From Mycolicibacterium neworleansense (GTDB lineage: Bacteria; Actinomycetota; Actinomycetes; Mycobacteriales; Mycobacteriaceae): a stretch of 64,000 bases of DNA. Made by a program: the position numbers and the translations under genes. Below the pieces are notes generated by a model. It was not told where the DNA came from. It searched no databases and worked only from the letters and a program-made list of their open reading frames with translations. How positions within the stretch are numbered: the stretch's first letter is position 1; each line of letters opens with the position of its first letter. The stretch is from assembly GCF_001245615.1 (NCBI RefSeq), contig NZ_CWKH01000002.1:1736001-1800000 (forward strand). The letters run 5' to 3'. This document shows, one piece after another, positions 50,571 through 59,465 of this stretch.

Positions 50571-51838
50571 TCAGACCGGTGCGCAAATATGTCCTGCCCG
50601 TGGTGATGACGGCCTGCCTGACCGTTTCGGCATGTGCCTCCGAAGGCCTGGCCAGCCTGCCGCTGCCGGCTCCCGGGGTCGGCTCGGGCGGCTACAAGCT
50701 GACCGCGATCTTCGCCAACGCCCTGAACCTGCCGGCCAACGCCAAGGTGAAGTTGGCCGGTGCCGATGTAGGCGAACTCGAGTCGATGGTGGCCAGCAAC
50801 TACACCGCGGTGACCACGCTGCGCATCATGGACGGTGTCCGGTTGCCCCGTGGCACCACCGCCGAATTGCGTTCGGCGACACCGCTGGGCGACGTGTTCG
50901 TCTCGGTCAGGCCGCCGAGCCCGCTGGACCCGAACGCCCCCTTGCTCAAGGACGGCGACACCATCGGGCTGGATTCGACCCGGGCCGCCGCCACCGTGGA
51001 ATCGCTGCTGGGCTCGGCGGCGATCCTGGTCAACGGCGGTGCGGTGCGCAACTTCACCAACATCATCAACGGCCTGGGCAAGGCCACCGGCGACCAGGGA
51101 CAGGCCTTCGGCACTCTGATCAGCAAGACCAACCACACCCTGGGCACCCTCAACGCACGCTCCGACGAGCTGTCCACCGCGATGACGGAGACCTCGCGGC
51201 TGCTGGAGCAGATCGAGGCGAAGAACCAGACGGTCAGCGAGTTGATGGACGCGGCCGGCCCGGCCACCGACACCCTGGCCGAGCACACCACGCAGATCGC
51301 GGATCTGATCGCCCAGATCGGTGACACCTCGGACCAATTGCGCAAGTTCCCGTCGATCGCCGGCACCGACTCCAGCGGCCGCAGCGTGATCGCCGATGCC
51401 AACAAGGTGGCGGGCGCGTGGAACGATGTGGCGCTGGCCCCGGATGCCTCCCTGTATGCGCTCAACCGGCTGATGCCGCCACTGGTGAAAGCGACCTCCG
51501 GCAGCGGTCTTTCGGTGCGCGCCAGCATCGACCGGCTGATTCTCGGGTCCATTCCCGACATCGGCTTCGCCGGCGACCCGGGATTACACGGCCCCAAGCG
51601 CTACAACTGGCATCAACTGGTGGGCTCGCTGCAGTACACGTTGTTGCGGCTGCAGGAGCGCGTCGTCGGCCGGGGCCCCGCGGTGCCGCAGATGCCGGTG
51701 ATCCCCAGCCCCACCGAGCCCGGCGAGATCATTCCGGCGCCCCAAGCTCCGCCGGAGGCGCCCGGTGCGGCACCGCCTCCTGAGGCACCGCCGGCCGAGG
51801 CTCCTGTCGGGGTGCCTGCCGCTGAGGTGCCGCGATGA
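50567..51838 (+). CDS. mceE: MceE, MCE-family lipoprotein (second mce locus)
   Basis: 423 residues. The signal VLPVVMTACLTVSACASEG has a clear lipobox with Cys23 (VSAC), so this is an LprK-like lipoprotein as usual for MceE. MCE domain: YKLTAIFANALNLPANAKVKLAGADVGELESM. The helical region is followed by a proline-rich tail (PAPQAPPEAPGAAPPPEAPP). Overlaps mceD and mceF by 4 nt each (ATGA). In contrast, the first-locus MceE lacks a usable lipobox. Confidence 0.93.
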   Translation: MIRPVRKYVLPVVMTACLTVSACASEGLASLPLPAPGVGSGGYKLTAIFANALNLPANAKVKLAGADVGELESMVASNYTAVTTLRIMDGVRLPRGTTAELRSATPLGDVFVSVRPPSPLDPNAPLLKDGDTIGLDSTRAAATVESLLGSAAILVNGGAVRNFTNIINGLGKATGDQGQAFGTLISKTNHTLGTLNARSDELSTAMTETSRLLEQIEAKNQTVSELMDAAGPATDTLAEHTTQIADLIAQIGDTSDQLRKFPSIAGTDSSGRSVIADANKVAGAWNDVALAPDASLYALNRLMPPLVKATSGSGLSVRASIDRLILGSIPDIGFAGDPGLHGPKRYNWHQLVGSLQYTLLRLQERVVGRGPAVPQMPVIPSPTEPGEIIPAPQAPPEAPGAAPPPEAPPAEAPVGVPAAEVPR

Positions 51839-53085
51839 TCAACGCGTTCGCGGATTTCGTCGTCGGGGTGATCCGGGCCGGATACCGGCGCCGTTCCTGG
51901 CTTTCGGCCGGCGCGCTGGTGATGACGCTCGTGGTGGCCGGTGCCTATCTGATGGTCGGGGCCCTGCGGGTCAAGCCGTTCGACTCCAGTTACCGCATCA
52001 CGATCGAGTTGCCCGAATCGGCCGGCCTGCTGCCCAACCAGGACGTCACACTGCGCGGTGTGCCGGTCGGGCGGGTGGAGCGGCTCGACATCACACCCGC
52101 CGGGGTCAAGGCCGTGGTGAACGTCAGCTCGGCCGTTCCGATCCCGAAATCCAGTGACGTGCGGGTGTCCGGGCTGTCCCCGGCAGGTGAGCAGTACATC
52201 GACTTCGCCGCCGATACGACCGACGGGCCGTTCCTCACCGACGGCAGTGTGATCGGACTGGGCAAGGCCACGGTGCCGGTCAGCCTGGCCCAGTTGCTCG
52301 CCGACGCCGATGGTGCGCTGGCCCAGGTCGACGTCGACAAACTCGAGGTGATCCGCAAGGAACTGAGCATGTCGCAGGCCGGCCCCGGCAAGCTGCGCGA
52401 CGTCATCGACGGCGGCACGTTCCTGCTGTCGACCCTGGATTCGGTGCTGCCCGAGACGGTCAGCGTGCTGCGCAACAGCCGCGTGGTGTTCAACCTGATG
52501 TCGGAGAAGAATGCCGGCATCGCGGTGGCGTCGGACAATCTCGACTCGACGTTCGACGGGGTGAACAAGATGCGTGACGGCTTCCGCCGGCTGACAGAGC
52601 AGACCCCCGGGGCGCTGAACTCCGTCGACAACCTGTTCACCGACAACTCCGACACCATGGTGCAACTGCTCGGAAGTCTCGCCAGCACTTCACAACTGCT
52701 GTATCTGCGGGTGCCGGCGCTGAACGCGCTGTTCCCGACCTACCGCACCTCGGTGCTCGACGCGCTGGGTAGCGTCATGCACGACAACGGGTTGTGGGCC
52801 ACCGCGGACATCTACCCGCGCTATACCTGTGACTACGGAACACCGCGCCGGCCGCCGGCGTCGGCGGACTACCCCGAGCCCTACATGTACACCTACTGCC
52901 GCGACGACCATCCCGGCGTACTGGTTCGAGGCGCCAAGAATGCGCCCCGGCCGGCAGATGACGACACTGCGGGTCCGCCGCCCGGCGCCGATCTCGGGCG
53001 CACCACGGATCCGACACCGAGGGGGCGCTACACCATTCCCACGCCCTACGGTGGTCCGACCCTGCCGATCGAACCGCCCCGCTAA
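51835..53085 (+). CDS. mceF: MceF, MCE-family protein (second mce locus)
   Basis: 416 residues: membrane helix (WLSAGALVMTLVVAGAYLMVG), MCE domain (YRITIELPESAGLLPNQDVTLRGVPVGRVERLDI), SGLSPAGEQYIDFAAD and helical tail. The C-terminus YPRYTCDYGTPRRPPASADY and TYCRDDHPGVLVRGAKNAPRP resembles MceF proteins, ending in a proline/glycine-rich tail. Last MCE protein of this operon, followed after 24 nt by a Mce-associated gene. Confidence 0.92.
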   Translation: MINAFADFVVGVIRAGYRRRSWLSAGALVMTLVVAGAYLMVGALRVKPFDSSYRITIELPESAGLLPNQDVTLRGVPVGRVERLDITPAGVKAVVNVSSAVPIPKSSDVRVSGLSPAGEQYIDFAADTTDGPFLTDGSVIGLGKATVPVSLAQLLADADGALAQVDVDKLEVIRKELSMSQAGPGKLRDVIDGGTFLLSTLDSVLPETVSVLRNSRVVFNLMSEKNAGIAVASDNLDSTFDGVNKMRDGFRRLTEQTPGALNSVDNLFTDNSDTMVQLLGSLASTSQLLYLRVPALNALFPTYRTSVLDALGSVMHDNGLWATADIYPRYTCDYGTPRRPPASADYPEPYMYTYCRDDHPGVLVRGAKNAPRPADDDTAGPPPGADLGRTTDPTPRGRYTIPTPYGGPTLPIEPPR

Positions 53086-53109
53086 TCCACCCAACCTCAC
53101 CCAAAGGAG

Positions 53110-53793
53110 ATGACGGTGACCGTGACAGCTGACAAGCAGACCGAGGACGAGCAGGCCGAAACCGTCGACGACGCAATCGGTATCGAAGAGACGGCCGATG
53201 ATGTGGTCGAGCCTGCGGCCGACGACGAGACCGAGGTGGAAGCTGAGGTCCAGACGAAGTCCGACGACGAGACCGAGGTAGAAGCTGAGCCCGAGGCGCA
53301 GGGCGCGACGCGCAACTGGCGCCGCCGGGTGCTCGTCGGCGCATTGGCAACGGTGTTCGTTGCCTCGTTGGCACTTTCGGGTTTTCTGGGCTGGAAGGTA
53401 TGGCAGAACCAGCAGGTGGCGAAGGCCGGTCAGCAGGCCCAGGAAGCCGCGGTGGCCTACGCCCAGGTGTTGACGAGCATAGATTCCAACAAGGTCGACG
53501 AGAACTTCAACCAGGTGCTGGCCGGTGCGACCGGTGAGTTCAAGGACATGTATTCGCAGTCCAGCATGCAGCTGCGCCAGTTGCTCATCGACAACAAGGC
53601 CTCGGCGCATGGTGTGGTGGTGCAGTCGGCGGTGCAGTCGGCCGACAAGAACAAGGTCGTGGTGCTGCTGTTCGTCGACCAGTCGGTGACCAACAGCACG
53701 GTGCCCGATCCGCGGATCGACCGCAGCCGCATCAAGATGACGATGGAGAAGGTCGACGGACAATGGCGGGCAAGCAAAGTGGAACTCGCCTGA
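53110..53793 (+). CDS. Mce-associated membrane protein (second mce locus)
   Basis: 227 residues. The first 70 residues are strongly acidic and include a duplicated DDETEVEAE segment encoded by a nearly exact 29-bp DNA repeat. One membrane helix follows (VLVGALATVFVASLALSGFLGW), then an external NTF2-like domain (AAVAYAQVLTSIDSNKVDENFNQVLAGATGEFKDMYSQ, VVVLLFVDQSVTNST). This is the Mas/OmamA-type topology. ATG 53110 has AAAGGAG (53101-53107). Counterpart of the 14771-15367 gene. Confidence 0.88.
   Translation: MTVTVTADKQTEDEQAETVDDAIGIEETADDVVEPAADDETEVEAEVQTKSDDETEVEAEPEAQGATRNWRRRVLVGALATVFVASLALSGFLGWKVWQNQQVAKAGQQAQEAAVAYAQVLTSIDSNKVDENFNQVLAGATGEFKDMYSQSSMQLRQLLIDNKASAHGVVVQSAVQSADKNKVVVLLFVDQSVTNSTVPDPRIDRSRIKMTMEKVDGQWRASKVELA
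53219..53289. repeat. Direct repeat inside the Mce-associated gene
   Basis: A 29-bp segment CCGACGACGAGACCGAGGTG... at 53219-53247 recurs at 53261-53289 with one difference (G to A at the 20th base). It duplicates DDETEVEAE in the acidic N-terminal tail, an in-frame expansion at a 42-bp period. Confidence 0.85.
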
Positions 53794-53802
53794 GGTTCTG
53801 AC

Positions 53803-54609
53803 ATGTTGCGCAACCTGATCGGTGCGGCGGCCCTGGTGGCCGGCTCTCTGGTGGCCGTCACGACCGCCCCGCCGGCCGCGGCCTCGGCGGCGACGTTCTG
53901 CGACGAACTGGCCGGGCAGTGGGATGGGCAGTCCTGCAACACGTCGGTGGTCTCGGACCGGAAGGCGGTGCGCAACATCAAGATGGCACTGCCCGGCGAT
54001 CTGGTGGAGAACCCCGTCATCCGCGAGTATCTGACCAACCTGATGAACAACTGGCGCAACGCCGCCCAGAAGATGGCCGCCGACAGCTTCGGCGAGGAGC
54101 AGTTCGAGATCTTTCAGCATGGCGGCGCCATGACGGCCGTCTTCCACGAGATGTATTCGGGCACGGTCGGTACCGACGCCCTCTCACACCCGAACGCCCC
54201 CATCGTCAGCGACGCCTACCGCACCTTCACGTTCGCCGGCGGGCGGCAGTTGCAGCTGGCCGACCTGTTCAAACCGGGCGTCGATCACCGGGCCGAGATC
54301 CCGCGCCTGGGTGATCCGTTCATCGTGGCCGCACTCGATGCCGCGCCGCCGCCACACCAGCCCGGTACCTATCCCTTCACCCCGGACCGCTGGACCCCGG
54401 ACAAGGTGTACTCGGGTGGGTACAAGGCGTGGGCGCTGACGCCCGACGAGCTGATCCTCTACATGCCGGACTACCCGGTCGGACGCGACAGCCCGATCGA
54501 TTTCGCCCCGGGCAGGATGCAGTGGTCGATGGATGGCGGCACCGTGCAGGCGCACATTCCGCTCTCGGCGCTGGCCCCGGTGCTGCAGCCGCAGTTCGGC
54601 GGGGCCTGA
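53803..54609 (+). CDS. Secreted protein with RsiV/Mpt64-like (DUF3298) C-terminal domain
   Basis: 268 residues. Signal peptide LIGAAALVAGSLVAVTTAPPAAASA. The mature protein starts with a cysteine pair (TFCDELAGQWDGQSC) and ends in a domain resembling the DUF3298 fold of Mpt64 and RsiV: YRTFTFAGGRQLQLADLFKPG (strand and LxDLF motif), WALTPDELILYMPDYPVG and VQAHIPLSALAPVL. Such domains bind small ligands or enzymes outside the cell. It is 9 nt after the Mce-associated gene and so part of the mce operon. Function inferred only by fold. Confidence 0.7.
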   Translation: MLRNLIGAAALVAGSLVAVTTAPPAAASAATFCDELAGQWDGQSCNTSVVSDRKAVRNIKMALPGDLVENPVIREYLTNLMNNWRNAAQKMAADSFGEEQFEIFQHGGAMTAVFHEMYSGTVGTDALSHPNAPIVSDAYRTFTFAGGRQLQLADLFKPGVDHRAEIPRLGDPFIVAALDAAPPPHQPGTYPFTPDRWTPDKVYSGGYKAWALTPDELILYMPDYPVGRDSPIDFAPGRMQWSMDGGTVQAHIPLSALAPVLQPQFGGA

Positions 54610-54720
54610 CCGCCGGGCCTGGCCCTTTCGATTCTTCGCGAGGCTAAAGGGTTACCGGGCCGCAGTTTGTTGCCACCATGAGCCGCATCAATCAGTGCGA
54701 CTCCATGGGGGATGACGGCC

Positions 54721-55779
54721 ATGCGCCTATTCAGTTCGGTACTCGCGATGCTCAGTGCACTCGTGGTGGTACTGACCGCGTGTGGCTCGTCCGCCGACTC
54801 GGCGCGCACCGAAGACGGCAAGACCGTGCTGCGCTACCAGGGGTGGACGGGCGAGGTCGAATTCCACGAGCTGGCCGAGGAACTCGGCTACTTCAAGAAC
54901 GTCAAACTCGATTGGGTGGGCGACACCACCAGTGGTCCGCAGGATATCCAGTCGGTGGCCACCGGTGACATCGATTTCGGTTCGGCGTTCAACGGTGCCG
55001 TGGTCAAGCTCAACGCCGCGGGCGCGCCGATCACCTCGGTGCTCAGTTCCTATGGCGCCGACGAGGAGGAGTACACCGGCTACTACGTGCTGGAGAACAG
55101 CCCGATCCGCTCGGCGCGGGATCTGATCGGCAAGAAGGTCGGGATGAACACCCTCGGCGCCCACCATGAGTTCCTGACCCGCGAGTGGCTGGCCAAGGAG
55201 GGGTTGACCCAGGACGAGATCAAGACCGTGACGCTCACGGTGGTGCCGCCGGTCAACACCGAGCAGGCATTGCGGGAGGGGCAGATCGACGTCGCGGCGC
55301 TCAACGAGATCTACCGGGAGTCCGCGCTGGAGCGTGGCGGCATCCGGCCGCTGTTCACCGACAAGTCGTTGTTCGGTGCGTTCAGCTACGGCACCTATGT
55401 GGTTCGTGACGATTTCCTGGCCAAGAATCGGGATGCGGTGGCCGATTTCGTCCAGGGCACCGCGCGGGCCGTCCGCTGGACGCAGGTGACGCCGCGGGAC
55501 GAGGTGGTGGCGAAGTTCCGCGAGATCATCAACAAGCGCCATCGCAATGAGGACACCAAGGCCATCGAATACTGGCGCAGCTCAGGGGTTCCGGTGCCCG
55601 GTGCGGTGATCGCCGACCGTGAACTGCAGACCTGGATCGACTGGCTCGTGCGCAACGGTGAACTCAAAGAAGGGCAGTTGAAGGCCAAGGACCTCTACAC
55701 CAACGATCTCAATCCGTATGCCAACGGAACCTATCCCGACGGCAGCGGCCCTGACGGGAAAGCGCTGGCGCAGAAATGA
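54721..55779 (+). CDS. ABC transporter substrate-binding lipoprotein (nitrate/sulfonate/taurine type)
   Basis: 352 residues. LLSALVVVLTACGSSADSA has a lipobox with the modified cysteine in TAC. The rest follows the NMT1/SsuA fold: LRYQGWTGEVEFHELAEELGYFKNV, TTSGPQDIQSVATGDIDFGSAFNGAVVKL, DLIGKKVGMNTLGAHHEF and REGQIDVAALNE. ATG 54721 is favoured over ATG 54712, because the GGGGGAT at 54707-54713 is too close to the latter. It overlaps the ATPase gene by 4 nt. The ligand is an organic anion such as a sulfonate; the monooxygenase downstream supports that. Confidence 0.9.
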   Translation: MRLFSSVLAMLSALVVVLTACGSSADSARTEDGKTVLRYQGWTGEVEFHELAEELGYFKNVKLDWVGDTTSGPQDIQSVATGDIDFGSAFNGAVVKLNAAGAPITSVLSSYGADEEEYTGYYVLENSPIRSARDLIGKKVGMNTLGAHHEFLTREWLAKEGLTQDEIKTVTLTVVPPVNTEQALREGQIDVAALNEIYRESALERGGIRPLFTDKSLFGAFSYGTYVVRDDFLAKNRDAVADFVQGTARAVRWTQVTPRDEVVAKFREIINKRHRNEDTKAIEYWRSSGVPVPGAVIADRELQTWIDWLVRNGELKEGQLKAKDLYTNDLNPYANGTYPDGSGPDGKALAQK

Positions 55780-56579
55780 GCGCGCAACCGAAGCTGCGCT
55801 TGCGCAATGTGACCAAGCAGTTCGCGATCCGCGGTGAGAAGACCAGTTTCACGGCACTTCAGGACATCAGCATCGACCTGGCGGCAGGGGAGTTCCTGGT
55901 ACTGGTCGGCCCGAGTGGCTGCGGCAAGTCGACGCTGCTGGACCTGCTCGGCGGGCTGACCCAGCCGACATCGGGGGAGATCCTGCTCGACCGCAAGCCG
56001 GTCACCGGGCCCGGGCTGGATCGAGGAATCGTCTTTCAGCAGTACGCGTTGCTGCCCTGGCGCACCGCCCGCAAGAACATCGAATTCGGTCTGGAGGCAA
56101 AAGGTCTGCCCTCGGCCGAGCGGCGCCGGCTGGCCGGGGAGTACCTGGAACTGGTGGGGCTGCAGGGCTTCGCCGATCGCTATCCGCACGAATTGTCCGG
56201 TGGGATGAAGCAGCGCGTCGCGATCGCCCGCAGCCTCGCGTTCGATCCCGAGGTGTTGCTCATGGACGAGCCGTTCGCCGCGCTGGATGCCCAGACGCGC
56301 GAATCCCTGCAGGACGAGCTGCTGAGGATCTGGCAGGCCACCGGCAAGACCATCCTGTTCATCACCCACGGCATCGACGAAGCGCTGTATCTCGGTCAGC
56401 GGGTCGCGGTGCTGACGTCGCGGCCGGGCCGGATCAAGAAGATCGTCGACGTCGACATCGACCGCAGCACCGACGACATCCGCTCCAGTGAGGGATTCCG
56501 GGAGCAACGCCACCACATCTGGTCGCTGTTGCACGACGAGGTGGAACGCGCCCGGTCCGAGGAGGTCCAACATGTCTAG
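55776..56579 (+). CDS. ABC transporter ATP-binding protein (SsuB/TauB type)
   Basis: 267 residues. Walker A GPSGCGKSTLLD, Q-loop FQQYALLPWRT, signature LSGGMKQRVAIARSLAFDPEVLLMDEPFAALDAQTR (including Walker B) and H-loop FITHGIDEALYLGQR. The sequence is of the nitrate/taurine/sulfonate importer subfamily. ATG 55776 overlaps the binding-protein stop as ATGA, and its end overlaps the permease start by 8 nt. Confidence 0.95.
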   Translation: MSAQPKLRLRNVTKQFAIRGEKTSFTALQDISIDLAAGEFLVLVGPSGCGKSTLLDLLGGLTQPTSGEILLDRKPVTGPGLDRGIVFQQYALLPWRTARKNIEFGLEAKGLPSAERRRLAGEYLELVGLQGFADRYPHELSGGMKQRVAIARSLAFDPEVLLMDEPFAALDAQTRESLQDELLRIWQATGKTILFITHGIDEALYLGQRVAVLTSRPGRIKKIVDVDIDRSTDDIRSSEGFREQRHHIWSLLHDEVERARSEEVQHV

Positions 56580-57429
56580 CGCCACCGTGGTCGCCCGCGT
56601 CGAGTCTCCCGTGGAAATTCCGGCCGAGGCTGCGGCCGCGTCCCAGCCCGAACACCGCGGCCGACGGCTGCACACCATCGCGTGGCGTCTGCTGCGTCCG
56701 ACGGTGGTCGTCGCCGCGTTCCTGGCGCTGTGGGAGGTGGCACCGCGGGTCGGGCTGGTGGACAAGGTCTTCCTGCCCCCGTTCTCCGAGGTCGTCGACG
56801 CCTGGTTCACGCTGCTGGGCAACGGTCAACTGGCCGAGCATGTTTCGGCCAGCCTGTCACGGGCCCTGACCGGTTTGGCCGTGGCGATCGTGGTCAGCAT
56901 CCCGCTGGGCGTGGCGATCGCCTGGTACCGGCCGGTCGCGGAGTTCCTCAACCCCATCCTGGAGCTGTTCCGCAACACCGCGGCGCTCGCGTTGCTGCCG
57001 GTGTTCATCCTGGTCCTGGGGATCGGGGAGACCTCCAAGGTGGCGCTGGTGATCTATGCCGCGTCGTTCCCGATCCTGCTCAACACGATCTCGGGCGTCC
57101 GGACGGTGGACGCTCTGCTGATCAAATCGGCGCGCTCTCTGGGTCTTTCGCCGGTGCGGTTGTTCCAGAAGGTGATCTTGCCCGCGGCGGTGCCCACCAT
57201 CTTCACGGGCCTGCGGATGGCGGCGGCCTCCTCCATCCTCGTGTTGATCGCCGCCGAGATGGTCGGTGCCAAAGCCGGTCTGGGTTACCTGATCACCGCA
57301 TCCCAACTCAACTTCCAGATCCCCAACATGTACGCCGGCATCGTCACCATCGCCCTGGTGGGCGTCATCTTCAACGGCATCGTGGTGGCCATCGAGGGGC
57401 GCTTGTCGGGCTGGCGCGCCACCACCTAG
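56572..57429 (+). CDS. ABC transporter permease (SsuC/TauC type)
   Basis: 285 residues with six predicted membrane helices. LSRALTGLAVAIVVSIPLGV and the EAA loop, IKSARSLGLSPVRLFQKVILPAAVPTIFTGLRMA, identify a BPD-type permease of the sulfonate/taurine group. ATG 56572 has GGAGG (56561-56565) upstream. A 35-residue cytoplasmic N-terminal extension precedes helix 1. Its product completes the importer with the two upstream genes. Confidence 0.94.
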   Translation: MSSATVVARVESPVEIPAEAAAASQPEHRGRRLHTIAWRLLRPTVVVAAFLALWEVAPRVGLVDKVFLPPFSEVVDAWFTLLGNGQLAEHVSASLSRALTGLAVAIVVSIPLGVAIAWYRPVAEFLNPILELFRNTAALALLPVFILVLGIGETSKVALVIYAASFPILLNTISGVRTVDALLIKSARSLGLSPVRLFQKVILPAAVPTIFTGLRMAAASSILVLIAAEMVGAKAGLGYLITASQLNFQIPNMYAGIVTIALVGVIFNGIVVAIEGRLSGWRATT

Positions 57430-57441
57430 GAAAGGGAACCA

Positions 57442-58779
57442 TTGCCACGCCAACTGCATCTCAACGCATTCTTGATGGGTGTCGGCCACCACGAAGCAGC
57501 GTGGCGGCATGAGCGCACCGATGTGCGAAACCTGACCGATGTCAAGCACTTCCAGCGTCTGGCCCAGCTTGCCGAGCGCGGCAGGCTCGATTCGGTATTC
57601 TTCGCCGACGGGCTGGCGGTGGGGCCGCGGGTGAAGCACAATACGCAGGCGATCTTCGAACCGATCACCCTGTTGACCGCGATGGCCGTGGTCACCGAAC
57701 ACGTCGGCCTGATCGCCACCGCCACCACCGGCTACATCGAGCCCTACACCCTGGCCCGCAGCTTCGCCTCACTGGATCACATCAGCGGTGGCCGGGCCGG
57801 GTGGAACATCGTCACCTCGGCGGGCGAGGACGAGGCAGCCAACTTCGGCGTCGACGGGATTCCCGACCACGCCGGGCGGTACCGGCGCGCCGCCGAATTC
57901 GTCAACGTGGCAATGGCCTTGTGGGACAGCTGGGAAGACGATGCCCTGGTGCTGGATGAGTCCACCGGCATCTTCGCCGACCCGGACCGCGTGCATCGCG
58001 TCGACCACGCCGGCGAGCACTTCACGGTCCGCGGCCCGCTGAACACCCCGCGCTCGGTGCAGGGCCGTCCGCTGCTCGTGCAGGCCGGGTCCTCGGAGTC
58101 CGGCAAGGATTTCGCCGCGCGCTACGCCGAGGCCATCTTCACCGCCCAGCGCTCGGTGGCCGACGGCAAGGCCTTCTACCGCGACGTGAAATCCCGGGCG
58201 GTCAAGTTCGGCCGCAGCGCCGACGAGGTGAAGATCCTGCCCGGCATCGTGCCGTTCATCGGCCCCACCGAGGAAGCGGCGCTCGAGCTGGAAAAGCAGT
58301 TCACCGACCTGATCTCACCCGAGTACTCGCTGCGTCAGCTGTCGCAGATGCTCGGGGTGGATCTGACCGCGCACGCGCTCGACGCACCGTTGCCTGCCTT
58401 GCCGCCCATCGAGCAGATCCAGGGCAACAAGAGCCGCTACCAACTCGTGAAGGATCTGGCCAGCAGCGAGTCGCTGAGCGTGCGCCAGCTCATCGCCAAA
58501 CTCGGTGGCGGTCGCGGGCACCGGACCTTCGCCGGTACCGCCGAGCAGGTCGCCGACAACCTTGAGCTGTGGTTCACCGAGGGCGCGGCCGACGGCTTCA
58601 ACATCATGCCGCCCTATCTGCCCGGCGGCCTGGAAGACTTCGTCGAGCAGGTGGTGCCGATCCTGCAGCGGCGCGGACTGTTCCGGACTGACTACACCGC
58701 GACGACGCTGCGCGGGCACTACGGGCTGGCTCACCGGCCCAGCCGTTACACGGTGACGGCGGCCGAAACCAGCGCGTGA
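57442..58779 (+). CDS. NtaA/SnaA/DszA-family flavin-dependent monooxygenase
   Basis: 445 residues of the bacterial luciferase superfamily, group of FMN-dependent two-component monooxygenases (NtaA, DszA, SnaA): LHLNAFLMGVGHHEAAWRH, the FFADGL strand, TATTGYIEPYTLARSFASLDHISGGRAGWNIVTS, and the QAGSSESGKDFAARYAEAIF motif typical of this group. Such enzymes oxidatively cleave C-S or C-N bonds. Being 12 nt downstream of the permease gene, it probably acts on the imported organosulfur or amine compound. TTG 57442 is preceded by AAAGGGAACC. Confidence 0.9.
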   Translation: MPRQLHLNAFLMGVGHHEAAWRHERTDVRNLTDVKHFQRLAQLAERGRLDSVFFADGLAVGPRVKHNTQAIFEPITLLTAMAVVTEHVGLIATATTGYIEPYTLARSFASLDHISGGRAGWNIVTSAGEDEAANFGVDGIPDHAGRYRRAAEFVNVAMALWDSWEDDALVLDESTGIFADPDRVHRVDHAGEHFTVRGPLNTPRSVQGRPLLVQAGSSESGKDFAARYAEAIFTAQRSVADGKAFYRDVKSRAVKFGRSADEVKILPGIVPFIGPTEEAALELEKQFTDLISPEYSLRQLSQMLGVDLTAHALDAPLPALPPIEQIQGNKSRYQLVKDLASSESLSVRQLIAKLGGGRGHRTFAGTAEQVADNLELWFTEGAADGFNIMPPYLPGGLEDFVEQVVPILQRRGLFRTDYTATTLRGHYGLAHRPSRYTVTAAETSA

Positions 58780-58802
58780 GCGAGGGCGTCCCGCTCCCTG
58801 TG

Positions 58803-58870
58803 CACCGCGAGCGTGCGTGTTTGTTGCCCGGCACGCCGCTCACGGCCGACATTTCACGCACGCTCGGCAC
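58803..58870. repeat. Interspersed palindromic repeat, copy 4
   Basis: CACCGCGAGCGTGCGTGTTT on the left and CACGCACGCTCGGC on the right, with TTGCCCGGCACGCCGCTCAC between. It occupies the 94-nt gap between the convergent monooxygenase and YajQ genes and has the same orientation as copies 1 and 2. Confidence 0.8.
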
Positions 58871-58873
58871 GGC

Positions 58874-59365
58874 TCAGCGGTAGTTGACGAACTGCAACGC
58901 CACGTCCAGGTCGGAGCCCTTCAGCAAGGAGATGACGGCCTGCAGGTCGTCACGCTTCTTGGAGCTCACCCGGATCTCGTCGCCCTGGATCTGCGCCTTG
59001 ACACCCTTGGGGCCCTCGTCGCGGATGATCTTGGTGATCTTCTTCGCCTGCTCGCTGGTGATGCCCTGTTTGATGTCGCCGGTCACCCGATAGGTCTTGC
59101 CGCTGGGCTGCGGGTCTCCGGCGTCGAAGGCCTTCATCGAGATGTCGCGGCGGACCAATTTCTCCTTGAACACGTCGACCGCGGCCTTGACCCGCTCCTC
59201 GGTGGAGCTGACCAGCTCGATGGACTCCTCGCCCTTCCAGGCGATCGTGGTGTCGGTGCCGCGGAAGTCGAAGCGGGTGGACAGTTCCTTGGCGGCCTGG
59301 TTGAGCGCGTTGTCGACCTCCTGACGGTCGACCTTGCTGACGACGTCGAAGCTGGAATCCGCCAT
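58874..59365 (-). CDS. YajQ-family nucleotide-binding protein (Rv0566c-like)
   Basis: 163 residues, full length for the family. [41 protein letters not shown] is the conserved start, and [24 protein letters not shown] the conserved end. YajQ proteins have two ferredoxin-like domains and bind nucleotides, including cyclic di-GMP in some species. In M. tuberculosis the orthologue lies two genes beyond gpdA1, so the backbone order continues here across the inserted mce and ABC genes. Confidence 0.94.
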   Translation of the reverse strand: MADSSFDVVSKVDRQEVDNALNQAAKELSTRFDFRGTDTTIAWKGEESIELVSSTEERVKAAVDVFKEKLVRRDISMKAFDAGDPQPSGKTYRVTGDIKQGITSEQAKKITKIIRDEGPKGVKAQIQGDEIRVSSKKRDDLQAVISLLKGSDLDVALQFVNYR

Positions 59366-59395
59366 TGGACGCCCCTCCTCTTCCCTCGGTGAATG

Positions 59396-59451
59396 CTGCC
59401 GGCTTGTAGCTTAGGTACATCCTCGTCGTACCCGGCTGACCACACCACACC
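59396..59451. repeat. Imperfect 56-bp direct repeat, left copy
   Basis: CTGCCGGCTTGTAGCTTAGG and the following bases match the segment at 60570-60625 at 44 of 56 positions. The right copy lies immediately upstream of tRNA-Tyr and contains promoter-like hexamers, so this may be a displaced copy of the tRNA promoter. Confidence 0.7.
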
Positions 59452-59465
59452 CCGGGTTGTCGCGG

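Noticed and set aside
54610..54720. CCCTTT...AAAGGG stem after the secreted DUF3298-like gene as a terminator
   Set aside because: A 6-bp stem with a long loop and no T run is too weak to call.
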